A DNA stretch of 64,000 bases from the NCBI GenBank assembly GCA_030149165.1, contig JASBRY010000009.1:1116001-1180000 (forward strand), in the 5' to 3' direction. The notes beneath the pieces were generated by a model. The model saw nothing but the letters and a program-made list of their open reading frames with translations. It had not been told where the DNA came from and ran no database searches. This document shows positions 1 to 10,200 of this stretch, piece by piece (within the stretch, counting starts at the first letter, position 1; each line of letters opens with the position of its first letter). The DNA is from Phycisphaerales bacterium (lineage in GTDB: Bacteria; Planctomycetota; Phycisphaerae; Phycisphaerales; UBA1924). Made by a program: the position numbers and the translations under genes.

Positions 1-27
1 TTGGCATGGCCGGATAGGTGCAGGCCA

Positions 28-336
28 TTAGCTCTCCGCGTTGACTTCGAGCACGCGGTTCATCGTGCCGAACTCGTTGGGAGCGCAGCCCTCACAGCCG
101 TTGTACGGGCGATCGCAATCGGCCTCACAGCACCACGCGCCGTCAACAACGAACTTGTACTCGTAGCGGCCCGGTGGGAGGTCAATCTCGATCTCCCACC
201 AACCCTGCCTGTCGCGCGTCATTGCATGTGTGGTCGTGCTCCATTCGTTGAACGAGCCGGCGACAAATACTTCGCTCGCGTCAGGGGCAGCGAGTGTGAT
301 GCGTGAGACGGTGGTCTGGGTTGCTTGCTTGGGCAT
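28..336 (-). CDS. Small glycogen-binding (CBM48/AMPK1-CBM-like) domain protein
   Basis: A 102-residue protein that is almost entirely one isoamylase-N/AMPK1-CBM-type beta-sandwich. The family signature is visible: EVFVAGSFNEWS near the start, then a GWWEIEIDLPPGRYEYKFVVDG stretch split over two strands, and a C-terminal Cys-containing loop (CCEADCDRPYNGCEGC). Such domains bind alpha-glucans or act as regulatory modules; no catalytic domain is attached here. The start at 336 is chosen because AAAGGAG lies 7 bases upstream; a longer in-frame reading lacks a ribosome site. It follows the Spy-like gene by 25 bp on the same strand, so they are probably co-transcribed. Function in this context is unknown. 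Confidence 0.8.
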   Translation of the reverse strand: MPKQATQTTVSRITLAAPDASEVFVAGSFNEWSTTTHAMTRDRQGWWEIEIDLPPGRYEYKFVVDGAWCCEADCDRPYNGCEGCAPNEFGTMNRVLEVNAES

Positions 337-361
337 TGTCATGCTCCTTTCAGTAATGGTG

Positions 362-1189
362 TCATTCGTCCTTGCTCTGGCCAGCCATGTCCACGGGGCG
401 GGTCCCAGCGAGGGTTTGCCGTTGCTCAACAGTCAGAATCTGGGCAGCCTCGCCCACCGCTCTGATAAACGCGAGACGCTTCTCGGCACGCAGCGCTTCG
501 ATGGCGCGGATCTCGGTCTCAACGCGATTGATGTCAGGGGTGGACGCGGCCGTCAGTGACCACAGCACTTCTTCGAGCCCCTCGATTCGGCGGTCGTAAT
601 CCGACTGGGCGAGGAGGATATCCTGCTTCTTTTCGTTCAGACGAGTTTGCTGTTCGAGCGTCAGATCGATGTGCTCGTTGTGGTCGAGGAAGAAGCCGGT
701 GGCACCGATATGGTAGATGTGCGATGCGCCAGGAAAGCCCGGAAGGTCAGAGCGCACTTCCATCGCATCGGTGTTGCCGTCGACATCTTTTGCCTTCGGA
801 CCCATGCCCATCATGCCACCCATGCCTCCCATGGAGTTGGCATCGGAGGGCCCCATTTCTCCCATGGCGTTCATGCCCATCTGACGCTTACCACCCATGT
901 CGCCCATGCCACGCATCGCGTTCTGCTTCTCGGAGGCGTATGCGGCGGTGCTATCCGAACTCGATGAAACCGATCGGTGGGCGAGCAGCAGTGAGACCTC
1001 AAGTTGGGCGACCTGAGCGCGGAGTGCTGCAAGCTCCCTCACGGCATCCGCGTTCTCTCGAACTTCCTGCGTTTCGGGTTCGGATTGCTCGATGTCCCTG
1101 TAGTTCTGTGCGAGGACCGGTGTAGCGAAAAGGGTAGCTGCGAACAGCAGCGGCATGAGGGGGGATTTCTGTGGCTGAGAGGCTTTCAT
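362..1189 (-). CDS. Periplasmic Met-rich Spy/CpxP-like protein (LTxxQ family)
   Basis: A 275-residue exported protein. A signal peptide (hydrophobic stretch ending FATPVLAQ) is followed by a short coiled region, then a low-complexity Met/Gly segment (roughly residues 95-140, many MGxMGG units), then a helical C-terminal half with two LTxxQ-type motifs (LTLEQQTRL and LTVEQRQTL). LTxxQ motifs define the Spy/CpxP/ZraP group of periplasmic chaperones and metal-stress proteins. Met-rich runs in other proteins bind Cu(I)/Ag(I), so a copper-related role is an inference. Start chosen at 1189, with AAGGAG 7 bases upstream. First gene of a two-gene unit, divergent from the Rrf2 regulator. Confidence 0.8.
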   Translation of the reverse strand: MKASQPQKSPLMPLLFAATLFATPVLAQNYRDIEQSEPETQEVRENADAVRELAALRAQVAQLEVSLLLAHRSVSSSSDSTAAYASEKQNAMRGMGDMGGKRQMGMNAMGEMGPSDANSMGGMGGMMGMGPKAKDVDGNTDAMEVRSDLPGFPGASHIYHIGATGFFLDHNEHIDLTLEQQTRLNEKKQDILLAQSDYDRRIEGLEEVLWSLTAASTPDINRVETEIRAIEALRAEKRLAFIRAVGEAAQILTVEQRQTLAGTRPVDMAGQSKDE

Positions 1190-1407
1190 CAATCGGCTCC
1201 TTATCTGTTGGAAACGCGCCGATCTTCCTGATGGCTCCTGAATGCCATGGCGGTTTATAAACAGACTTAAAAGATGCAAACATTATCCGCTATGAATGAA
1301 TAAAGCAAGCGGGCTTTGCCTCTTGTCTATGTGCTCACGCCTCTGATTACCGTATGCTTCAGTGATGATATTTGACAAAGCGGACACAGTAGTCCTGAAA
1401 GGCCTGG
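1190..1407. promoter_or_regulatory. Divergent intergenic region between Spy-like gene and Rrf2 regulator
   Basis: 218 bp separating two divergent start codons. It should hold both promoters. On the minus strand a TTTGCA ... TATAAA pair with 15-base spacing (about 1260-1290) is a weak candidate promoter for the Spy-like gene. On the plus strand TTGACA occurs at 1372-1377 but has no good -10 at the right distance. No convincing palindrome for the Rrf2 protein was found. Confidence 0.35.
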
Positions 1408-1863
1408 ATGATTTCAAGGCAAGTAGCAATGGCGGCGGTTTGTATGGGGCTCATCGGGCGCGATGGGACCGACGAGTGCATGCAGATTCCCGAGCTTGTG
1501 GAGCGGACAGGCATATCGAGGCCGACGCTTGGAAAGATCATCAACGCATTAGCGCGGAAGAAACTCGTGAAGACTCGGCGCGGTGTCGGTGGTGGGGTGC
1601 GATTGGTGCATTCCGTAGAGCAGGTCACTTTGTATGACCTATGTGTGGCCTTTGAAGATCCTGTGATCGAATGTCATTGTTCTTTCGGTTTCGGCCACTG
1701 TGTTGAGGAAGGACCGTGCCCTCCGGGATGCCTCTGCGTCGCACAACACTCGAAACATTTGGAGTACCTCAAGAATACGACTGTGCTAGACGTCGCTGAG
1801 ACGATGTCGCCGAGGCTGAAGGAAGCTGCCTGTCTAGCTAAACGATCACGGCGAAAGTGCTGA
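1408..1863 (+). CDS. Rrf2-family transcriptional regulator with C-terminal Cys cluster
   Basis: A 151-residue winged-helix regulator. The N-terminal half carries the Rrf2 pattern: IPELVERTGISRPTLGKIINALARK followed by the wing motif RGVGGGVRL (written here in two pieces, residues about 27-66). A dense Cys cluster follows at residues 89, 91, 98, 104, 108 and 110, in the region where IscR and NsrR bind an Fe-S cluster. It is therefore a likely Fe-S or thiol sensor of oxidative, NO or metal stress (inference). The start is fixed: an in-frame stop sits at 1396 and GAAAGG precedes the ATG. It is divergent from the Spy-like gene, its most likely target along with itself. Confidence 0.88.
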   Translation: MISRQVAMAAVCMGLIGRDGTDECMQIPELVERTGISRPTLGKIINALARKKLVKTRRGVGGGVRLVHSVEQVTLYDLCVAFEDPVIECHCSFGFGHCVEEGPCPPGCLCVAQHSKHLEYLKNTTVLDVAETMSPRLKEAACLAKRSRRKC

Positions 1864-2447
1864 ATTAGATAATTGATCAGGTCACATGAGAATCGTACTA
1901 GGTTAATGTGTTCCCACTTTGTGTCAGGCTTTCTAGCCTCGCTCTAGGGGTACGTTTCATGTAGTATTTGATCTAAGCCAAGTCTAAAAAGCATATACAG
2001 TACACTCCAAACCTCGTTCCGCAATGATGTGCGGCGGTTTTTCCAATCCGAGGGAGACTCTGCCGTACACAAAAGATCGGGAGAATCCACCTAGGTAATT
2101 TTCATAGGTTGATCTGATTCTCATTGCTGAGCTAATAAAGTAAGCCGATGAGCTAATCTTATTCCGAATGGGCGGGCGCAAGAAGCTTCAGTAAATTTTG
2201 TGGTATTAATGAGCAATCCAATGCGCGGATCGGGATTTGGATCCATGCAGGACGAGGGTGCTGTTGTAATCAAGATGATATTGAGAGACAGAATGCCATT
2301 CGTAAGGACATATTTATAGTTAGCTACAAATGGTGGCTCAGCATCCCAAGATTGCGTCGAAAATCATATGTTTAAGTGTTGTGAATTTGGATTTAAATAT
2401 GACTGTGAAAAGCTTCGAAGTCTTAGCAGAATAATAGTCGAACTGCG
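1864..2447. other. 584-bp gene-free spacer
   Basis: Read on both strands. Only short, AT-rich, unsupported reading frames occur, the longest 65 codons on the minus strand at 1984-2181 with no ribosome site or recognisable composition. No terminator hairpin with a T-tract, repeat or RNA gene was recognised. Confidence 0.5.
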
Positions 2448-2897
2448 TTATTCGATTTTCTCACTTGGACGAGAGCGATCATTGAGCACGCGCCCCATCG
2501 ACGTAAATATGAAGGAAGCCGACCACGCTAGGTAGAGCAATCCACACAGACCTTCCGTTGCAGCAATAAAACGAAGGTGGCCGGATGGCAGAACATCGCC
2601 GAATCCGATCGTTGTGTAAATTGTTGCAGACACATAGAGATGACCAAATGGTCCTTCGGCGCTGGATCCGCTGATCGTCCCGAGGCCGAGTACATGCCAT
2701 GCGAAGTAAATGGCGAGAGCGAAAATGATAATATCCACCATGTGACTGATGAAGATGCTAAGCATCAGGCAATAAAACCGATGCGTTGTGAAATGAACGG
2801 CATCTAGTGTGTGACGGGCGGCAACCATGAAGAACCCAAGCCGAAATCCGGTTGTTAGGAGGACGAGAACAAGACTAATTAGCACGGCTACAGCCAT
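2448..2897 (-). CDS. Two-helix ion channel (potassium-channel pore domain)
   Basis: A 149-residue membrane protein with about four hydrophobic segments. The pore loop TIYTTIGFGDVLPSG carries a K+-channel-type selectivity filter (TxGFGD) followed by the inner helix GLCGLLYLAWSASFIFTSM, the signature of the Ion_trans_2 family. The minus-strand frame stays open upstream to 3602, but that part is Arg/Pro/Ser-rich junk lying antisense to the secreted protein at 3147. The real start is taken as the ATG at 2897, directly before the first hydrophobic helix; the ribosome site is weak. No RCK or cyclic-nucleotide regulatory domain is attached. Role beyond a cation channel is unclear. Confidence 0.8.
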   Translation of the reverse strand: MAVAVLISLVLVLLTTGFRLGFFMVAARHTLDAVHFTTHRFYCLMLSIFISHMVDIIIFALAIYFAWHVLGLGTISGSSAEGPFGHLYVSATIYTTIGFGDVLPSGHLRFIAATEGLCGLLYLAWSASFIFTSMGRVLNDRSRPSEKIE

Positions 2898-3146
2898 TGG
2901 ATACTCTATCCCAGGAAGCAACCCATTTGGCCAGATTACAGATTGGACACAATAGAAAATAGATAGCGTTTTCTTGGTTTTCACGGATGATTCGGTGGAA
3001 TCGGGAGGTTGGTTGCCGGAGTAAGATGGTAAAAGAGTGATAGGTACACGATTTGACGAATAATTCGGCAACTCGATGAGTTCTCTAGATCGAGTAGCGA
3101 TACACCCCGATGGATTTACACACCTCACTGAACTAGACTCAACTGA
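2898..3146. promoter_or_regulatory. Divergent spacer between ion channel and Cys-rich secreted protein
   Basis: 249 bp between two divergent starts, so promoters in both directions are expected here. I see no clear -35/-10 pair or operator palindrome comparable to the one at 40396-40427. Confidence 0.3.
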
Positions 3147-3572
3147 ATGATTCGAATGCTGACCATCCTGATTCTCTTGCTTGCGGGAATCCCGCGGGTT
3201 GGCATTGGGATGATTGGCACAGCCGGAGACGCTGGCTGTAACGATGCTGTTTGTCAGCCTGTGGTTGTCGAATCGAGTTGCTGCAGCGATCCTGTACCCG
3301 CCATTGATATGGACGAATACTGTCCTATGTCGGGCGGGCCTTGCCGTTGTGGAGTCAGTCCTGGTAATGACAGGAATGAGTTGCCTGAAGCTCCGCTCCA
3401 ACGGAGTGAGTCTCAGATTACTCTGGGTCTTTCCGCTGATCCTGTTCGGATATGTGTTTGGACGGCGAACAATGATGAGCATTCCGCACCAATGGAGGGG
3501 CTTGTAGGAAACCTCCACGCACTTCGCACACACTGTGAAACACAAGCCATTCTGGGTATCTGGAGAACTTAG
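3147..3572 (+). CDS. Small secreted Cys-rich protein heading the copper cluster
   Basis: A 141-residue protein. It starts with a signal-peptide-like hydrophobic run (MLTILILLLAGIPRVGIG), then has closely spaced cysteines (CNDAVCQP, ESSCCSDP, CPMSGGPCRCG) and a C-terminus ending LHALRTHCETQAILGIWRT. I recognise no named family. It resembles in size, layout and position the proteins at 32365 and 39923, each of which also lies just upstream of an outer membrane efflux gene. A periplasmic metal-binding or sensing role is inferred from that recurrence. The next gene starts 102 bp downstream and has its own strong ribosome site, so co-transcription is likely but not certain. Confidence 0.7.
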   Translation: MIRMLTILILLLAGIPRVGIGMIGTAGDAGCNDAVCQPVVVESSCCSDPVPAIDMDEYCPMSGGPCRCGVSPGNDRNELPEAPLQRSESQITLGLSADPVRICVWTANNDEHSAPMEGLVGNLHALRTHCETQAILGIWRT

Positions 3573-3674
3573 AACGAGGATCCATAGGGGCAATGCGCGC
3601 AAAGGGTTTTGTTCTCATGATGTGATCCGCCGTTCTATTTCACTCTCAATCAAGTAGATATCTAGGAGTTTGCT

Positions 3675-5141
3675 ATGGCTTCCAGCCTATGCATGGGCGC
3701 ATTGAGCGCTGGTTTAGGGCTTGTGTTCCTTGCCGGGTGTTCAACGAGTCCGTTTGATTCACCATCCAGTTCGAGACGATCTGCGCTCCATCGGCTGAGT
3801 ATGTCCGATGGTTCAGGAGCAGAACTCGCTTCGGTCTACAGGGACCAGGACGAGGAAACTGAGCATGCGGCGATGGTTGTGGACTCAACACCCGAGTCGT
3901 TTGTTCGATACGCCTTGTATCACAGTCCAATGGTTGAGCGTGCGTATCAGCAATGGCGAGCTGCAAGTGAGCGGCTGCCTCAGGTACGGTCGCTTCCTGA
4001 CCCTCGTTTGAATATCGGATTTTTCCTTGACGAGGTCGAAACCCGTGTTGGGCCGCAGCAAGCAAAGGTTGGGTTTCAACAAACCTTCCCGTGGATTGGG
4101 AAGCTACAGGATCGTGAGGATGCGGCGGCACGGGGTGCGCTAGCGGCATGGTACCAATACCAAAGTATTCAACTGATTGTGGTTGAGCAGGTCATCATCG
4201 CACTGCGGGATCTTGTGTACCTCGATGAAGCGATCAGGATTACCAAGGAGAACTACGCACTACTCGGCTCGTTCGAGGAAGTCGTGCGTGCACGGTATCG
4301 GGTTGGTGCTGGGTCGCATCCGGAACTGATACGGGTTCAGGTTGAGCTTGGTCAGATCGAGGATAGGGTATTGGGGCTTGAAGCGCTCCGGCCGTCGTAT
4401 GTGGCCAATCTCAATGCATTATTGAATCGACCGCCTGAAGAGGATATCGGCGAAGGGATCAGCCTCACAAACTCGGTCATCTCGGAAAGTGCACAGCAGA
4501 TTTCGCAATCGGCTCATGAGTGGAGTCCGGTGCTTCAATCGATCGCCCAGCGTGTTGAACAAGAACGGATTGGAACGAAACTTGCTCAGAAAGACGGGTA
4601 TCCAGATCTGACTGTCGGTATTGAGTACATCGTGACTGACGACGCTGCGAATCCATCGATCGCCGAGAGTGGTGATGATCCGATTATGCTCACCTTTGGG
4701 ATCAACTTGCCCATTTGGCGTGAGAAGTACGATGCTGGCGTGCGTGAGTCGATTGCGAAGCGGCTTTCGATGAGCCGTGAACTGGACTCATCAACAAATC
4801 AACTCACAGCAACGGTATACAAAGCATGGTTCGAGCATACGGATGCGGATCGACGGGTACGACTGTATGAGGACTCATTGATACCGAAAGCTCAGGAGTC
4901 GCTTTCAGCATCGCTTGGTGGATTCCGTACCGGTGATTCAGAGTTCTTGGATCTGCTCGATACCCAGCGCACTCTGCTTGAGTTCTCAATATCAGCAGAA
5001 AGAGCGAGAGCCGATCGAGGGAAGGCACTGGCGACGCTCAATCGCCTTGTTGGTCGGCCAGTAGCAACAATCGATGAGAGTTTTTCTCCACGCAGCGGTG
5101 ATCAATCAACAGATCAAACAGTAGATGAGGTGCAGCCATGA
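3675..5141 (+). CDS. cusC: Outer membrane efflux lipoprotein, CusC/TolC family
   Basis: A 488-residue outer membrane factor. The lipobox LAGC places the lipidated Cys at residue 22. The rest shows the duplicated long-helix layout of TolC proteins (for example LAEFRYALYHSPMVERAYQQW-like first repeat at about 75-95, and SLGGFRTGDSEFLDLLDTQRT near 415-435, the diagnostic second-half motif). It forms the exit duct of the tripartite pump. AGGAG sits 6 bases before the ATG. The stop overlaps the adaptor start by 4 bases (ATGA), indicating translational coupling. The symbol is by position and family; the metal is inferred from the pump. Confidence 0.9.
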   Translation: MASSLCMGALSAGLGLVFLAGCSTSPFDSPSSSRRSALHRLSMSDGSGAELASVYRDQDEETEHAAMVVDSTPESFVRYALYHSPMVERAYQQWRAASERLPQVRSLPDPRLNIGFFLDEVETRVGPQQAKVGFQQTFPWIGKLQDREDAAARGALAAWYQYQSIQLIVVEQVIIALRDLVYLDEAIRITKENYALLGSFEEVVRARYRVGAGSHPELIRVQVELGQIEDRVLGLEALRPSYVANLNALLNRPPEEDIGEGISLTNSVISESAQQISQSAHEWSPVLQSIAQRVEQERIGTKLAQKDGYPDLTVGIEYIVTDDAANPSIAESGDDPIMLTFGINLPIWREKYDAGVRESIAKRLSMSRELDSSTNQLTATVYKAWFEHTDADRRVRLYEDSLIPKAQESLSASLGGFRTGDSEFLDLLDTQRTLLEFSISAERARADRGKALATLNRLVGRPVATIDESFSPRSGDQSTDQTVDEVQP

Positions 5142-7231
5142 GTTCGTTGAGAGCAAGAGTTTCTCCTGTATTGAACTGGGTTTGGACGCATACTTCTGCA
5201 GCAGTTGCATTGGTACTGATCGTTGTCGCGTTGCTCGTTGGCTACAACATCGGAAGCCCAAATACCACTGTAGATTCAAAGTCAGACCATTCAGAGCTTG
5301 CGGGATCCGAAGAGTCCGGCCCACAAATGTACACATGCTCGATGCATCCTTCCGTGCGTCTGACTGATCCGAACGCAAAGTGTCCGATTTGCTTTATGGA
5401 TCTGATTCCTGTCAAGGATAGCGCGAGTGGTGATGGTGCTGAGATCCAGCTGGTGCTCTCTGAGTCTGCCATGTCGATGAGCCAGATTGAAACAACGGAG
5501 GTCGGGCGATTCTTTCCATCTACTGAGAATCGATTGTTTGGAAAGTTGGTGTATGACGAAACATCGGTGGCACGGATCAGTGCGTACTTTCCAGGAAGGA
5601 TTGAACGACTTTTTGTGAACTACATCGGCGTAAATGTTCAGGAAGGGGACCATCTTGCTGAGCTTTACAGTCCGGATCTGCTTGCATCATTTGAAGAACT
5701 TGTACAGGCGAAGAAATCAGCAGAGAATGCGAGTGGGGGGAGTTCATTCCTTCGAGAAACAGCGAACCAAACCCTCCAGGCTTCGAGAGATAAACTCCGG
5801 CTGTTTGGGCTCACAGCAGAACAGATCGAGCAAGTTGAGCGGGGTGACTTTGACTCCGATGAGTTGACTGTCTACTCACCGATCGGCGGTGTTGTCACAC
5901 ATCTTGCGGCTCGTGAGGGCGATTATCTTGATACTGGTGACCCGATTGCAACGGTCTCTGATCTGAGTCGTCTTTGGCTTGATCTTGAGGCGTACGAATC
6001 ACAGTTGTCGATGCTGCGCTGGGGTTTGCCGGTGACCTTTACTGTTGAAGCTCATCCGGGAGAGATCTTCGAGGGGCAGGTGTCATTTATCGAACCAATT
6101 GTTGATGAGCAGACACGCACGGCTGCAGTCCGTGTTGCGGTTGATAACTCCGAGTTAAGGTTAAAGCCTGGAATGTTTGCGACAGCAATGGTCCGGGCAA
6201 AAGTTGCTGCTGATGGTGCGGTGCTTTCTGATGAACTTGCTGGCAAATGGGTGAGTCCGATGCATCCGACCATTGTCAAGGACGAGCCTGGGAATTGTGA
6301 TGTTTGTGGTATGGACTTAGTGACCGCAGAATCGCTTGGTGCTGTCGGCGATTCTTCAAAAGCTGAGATGCCGATGGTGATTCCTCGGAGTGCGGTGCTG
6401 TTTACCGGGACTCGATCGGTGGTGTATGTTCAAGTTCCAGATAAGGAACAGCCAACATATGAGGGGCGAATCGTCGATCTTGGGTTACGGGCGGGTGAGT
6501 TCTACACGGTTCGCAGCGGGCTCAAGGTGGGTGATCAAATCGTGGTCAATGGCGCATTCAGGATTGACAGCGCCATGCAGATTTCTGCCAAGCCAAGCAT
6601 GATGATGCCGAGCGGTGGGGGTGGCGGAGGCGGTCACAATCATGGAGGGAGTCCGTCTTCAATGGGCTCAATGGAGATGAAAGACTCGGTGCCTGGTGGG
6701 TTTGTCGAAGATTTAGACTCGGTCTATACGGCTTATCTGGATGCTCAAGAACGATTGGCTGATGACGATCTGAGTGGCTATCTCGATGCAGCCATGCAGC
6801 TAGATCGTTCGGTTGAATCTGTTCGAGTGGTTGGTCTTGTTGGTGAATCACTCGGTACTTGGCGGCGTGTGGCGAGCAAACTGTCACAGGAATCGCCCGC
6901 AACAACGATGGACGCTGCACGGTTGAACTTCGAACGAATGTCTGAAGCGATCATGGAACTGCAGGATCGGTTTGGGAATGCGGCGGATGAAACGATCTAT
7001 ACGGCGTACTGCCCAATGGCTTTCGATTTCAAGGGTGCCAAATGGATTCAGCGTGGTCAAGAGATCAATAACCCGTACTTTGGCAGCGAGATGCTGCGCT
7101 GCGGTGATATTGAAAAATCACATGAGCCGCTTGGCTCGCAAGACCATGACAGTATGGATATGAACATTGATCCAGATATGGAAATGGACATGCCAGATGC
7201 TGCTGAACACGAAGGGCATAACCATGACTGA
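5138..7231 (+). CDS. cusB: RND periplasmic adaptor with two heavy-metal-binding domains and DUF3347-like tail (CusB-like)
   Basis: A 697-residue adaptor. One N-terminal membrane helix (about 18-38). First heavy-metal-binding domain at about 65-94 (MYTCSMHP ... CPICFMDLIP; Cys67, His70, Cys82, Cys85). HlyD/CusB barrel and hairpin about 100-360. A second, diverged metal-binding domain about 371-398 (SPMHP ... CDVCGMDL). A Gly/His linker (GGGGGGGHNHGG) near 491, then a helical DUF3347-like domain about 515-650 ending with Cys motifs (AYCPMAF), and a Met/His/Asp-rich tail. CusB hands Cu(I)/Ag(I) to the pump; the extra domains suggest more binding sites. It overlaps both neighbours, by 4 and 8 bases. 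Confidence 0.9.
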   Translation: MSSLRARVSPVLNWVWTHTSAAVALVLIVVALLVGYNIGSPNTTVDSKSDHSELAGSEESGPQMYTCSMHPSVRLTDPNAKCPICFMDLIPVKDSASGDGAEIQLVLSESAMSMSQIETTEVGRFFPSTENRLFGKLVYDETSVARISAYFPGRIERLFVNYIGVNVQEGDHLAELYSPDLLASFEELVQAKKSAENASGGSSFLRETANQTLQASRDKLRLFGLTAEQIEQVERGDFDSDELTVYSPIGGVVTHLAAREGDYLDTGDPIATVSDLSRLWLDLEAYESQLSMLRWGLPVTFTVEAHPGEIFEGQVSFIEPIVDEQTRTAAVRVAVDNSELRLKPGMFATAMVRAKVAADGAVLSDELAGKWVSPMHPTIVKDEPGNCDVCGMDLVTAESLGAVGDSSKAEMPMVIPRSAVLFTGTRSVVYVQVPDKEQPTYEGRIVDLGLRAGEFYTVRSGLKVGDQIVVNGAFRIDSAMQISAKPSMMMPSGGGGGGGHNHGGSPSSMGSMEMKDSVPGGFVEDLDSVYTAYLDAQERLADDDLSGYLDAAMQLDRSVESVRVVGLVGESLGTWRRVASKLSQESPATTMDAARLNFERMSEAIMELQDRFGNAADETIYTAYCPMAFDFKGAKWIQRGQEINNPYFGSEMLRCGDIEKSHEPLGSQDHDSMDMNIDPDMEMDMPDAAEHEGHNHD

Positions 7232-10200
7232 TCTGGAACACAATCCGGGTTTGGTGAATCGTGTCATCCGGTTCTGTCTCGAACAGAAGTTGGTTGTTGC
7301 GATCCTTCTGTTTGTCATGATCTTTTGGGGCGTGCTTGTTGCGCCTTTTGATTGGAAAATGGGAGATCTGCCGAGGGACCCGGTACCTGTTGATGCCATC
7401 CCAGATATCGGTGAGAATCAGCAGATCGTGTTCACTGAATGGATGGGACGATCTCCTCAGGATATTGATGATCAGATTTCGTATCCCATGACGGTGGCGC
7501 TTTTGGGTATTCCCGGTGTCAAGGATATTCGGAGTTACTCCGTGTTCGGGTTCTCAACGATTTATATCGTCTTTGAGGATGGCATCGAGTTTTATTGGTC
7601 ACGATCTCGGGTACTTGAAAAACTCAACTCACTCCCAGCAGGGACACTTCCAAATGGCGTAGTCCCAACACTTGGACCTGACGCAACCGCATTGGGGCAG
7701 GTCTTCTGGTACACACTTGAAGGGCGAGATTCTGATGGGAACCCGACAGGAGGATGGGAGCCCGATGAGTTGCGGTCAATCCAGGACTTTACCGTCAAAT
7801 ATCAACTCGCAGGGGTTGAGGGTGTCAGTGAAGTCGCTTCGATTGGTGGGTTTGTTCGTGAATATCAGGTTGATGTGAACCCAGACGCAATGCGTGCGGC
7901 GGGGATCACACTCAAACAAGTCATCGGAGCGGTTCGAAAGAGTAATCTTGATGTTGGCGCTCGGACACTGGAAGTGAATCGAGCGGAATACATCGTTCGG
8001 GGGATAGGGTTTATCGAGGATCCTGAGGATCTTGAACAGACGGCAATCACTGCACGAGACGGGCAGCCAATTTTGATCGGGGATATTGCACAAGTGGGGT
8101 ACGGTCCTGCGCTTCGTCGTGGTGTGCTCACGAAGGCTGGTGTTGAGGCGGTTGGTGGAGTGGTTGTCGTTCGATATGGCGAGAATCCTATGGCAACGAT
8201 CAAGCGTGTGAAAGAACAAATCGCTTCGACGGCCTCGGGATTGCCTACCAAGATCTTGAGTGATGGCACTGAATCACAAGTGACCATTGTTCCGTTTTAT
8301 GATCGCTCAGGGCTCATCAAGGAAACACTGGGAACGCTCAACTCAGCAATCGAGCAGCAGGTGTATGTGACGATCATCGTGGTCGTGTTGATGGTGATGC
8401 ATCTACGGAGCAGCATACTCATTGGCGCGATGCTTCCAATCACGGTGATGGGGACATTCATCGGGATGAAAGTGTTCAGGGTTGATGCGAATATTGTGGC
8501 GCTGTCTGGGATAGCTATTGCGATTGGCACGATTGTGGATATGGGGATCGTGCTCTCGGAGAATATTCTTCGTGGTCTTGATGATGCTGACCCGACAGAG
8601 TCTCGGCTTGAGGTGGTCTATCGAGCGTCGTCGGAGGTCGGGGGGGCGGTGCTTACGGCTGTGGCAACGACAGTTGTCGGATTCTTGCCGGTGTTCACGA
8701 TGGAAGCGGCGGAAGGCAAGCTGTTCAAACCGCTTGCCTATACCAAGACATTCGCCCTGATCGCATCGATCATCATTGCCCTGACGATCCTGCCCGCTGC
8801 GGCTCAGGTTCTGATGGGATTCCGGGTTCCGATCAAGTCGATGCGGACGATTTCTTCAGCGATGCTCGCTGTGGCTGGGGTCTGCATAGCCATTTGGATT
8901 CAGCCGCTTGGTGGTATATTGATCGCTGCGTTCGGAATGTTTTATTTGATCGAACCAGCATTACCCAAACTTGTTGCAAGGTCTTTGCTTTGGTCGGCGA
9001 ACCTTGTTGTGGTTGGAGTGGTGCTTGTGGTTCTTGCCGGTTCATGGGAGCCTTTAGGACCAGAGCCTGGCTTGATTGGGAATGCGATATTTATTGGTTC
9101 CATCGTTGGTGGATTACTGTTGGTGTTCTGGGTAATCCGAATACTGTTCCCACTCGTGCTTACGTGGGCGCTTAAGCATAAAGTGATTGCGCTCTCGCCT
9201 GCCATATTCATTGTTCTCTTTGGCTCAACTGTTTGGCATGGGTTTGACCAGGTATGGGGGTGGTTGCCAGAGGGAGTCCGCCAGAATGAGCGAACGGTCA
9301 AGATTGCCCATTCGCTCCCCGGATTGGGTTCGGAGTTTATGCCTTCGCTTGATGAGGGATCGTTCTTGTATATGCCGACGACGATGCCGCATGCATCTAT
9401 TGGTGAGGCAACGGACATACTCAAAGAGCTTGATCTGCGGATTATGAGTGTCCCCGAGGTCGAGATGTCGGTCGGGAAGATCGGGCGGGTTGATAGCCCG
9501 CTGGACCCGGCACCGATTTCGATGATCGAAACCATCATCGAGTATGCAGACGAATACATCATGGATGACAGGGGGCATCGAATTCTCTTTGCGGTTGATG
9601 ATGAGGGTAAATATCTCAGATCAGAGTCCAACGAACTCATTGAAGACGATGATGGTGAGCCCTACCGCCAGTGGCGTGATGAGATTCAATCGCCGCAGGA
9701 TATCTGGGATGAGATCGTGCGGGTTGCCGAGATGCCCGGTGTGACGAGCGCGCCCAAGCTTCAGCCGATTGAGACTCGGATTGTGATGCTCCAGTCGGGG
9801 TTCCGTGCTCCGATGGGTATCAAGGTATACGGGCCAAGCTTGGTTTCGATTGAATCGTTCGCCCTTGAACTCGAACGCTTGCTCAAAGAAGTGCCTTCGG
9901 TGCAGCCCGCTGCGGTCTTTGCGGATCGTGTGGTTGGGAAGCCGTATCTGGAGATCGAGATCGACCGTGAGAAGATCGCTCGGTACGGGATACAGATCGA
10001 TGATGTGCAGGAAGTCATCGAGGTAGCCATTGGCGGGAAGCCGTTGACAATGACCGTTGAGGGCCGTGAGCGGTACCCGGTGCGGGTCAGGTATTTGCGG
10101 GAACTCCGTGATCAACCAGAAACGCTCTTAGATATTCTCGTTCCTGCACCAGATGGAACACAGGTTCCGCTCGCTGAACTTGCATCGCTCGAATATCGGC

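Noticed and set aside
1984-2181. 65-codon minus-strand frame in the spacer
   Set aside because: No ribosome site, no recognisable composition and no neighbour that would explain it.
2898-3602. Long upstream extension of the ion channel reading frame on the minus strand
   Set aside because: The extra 235 residues are Arg/Ser/Pro-rich without domain signal and lie antisense to a well-formed secreted protein; the channel starts naturally at 2897.
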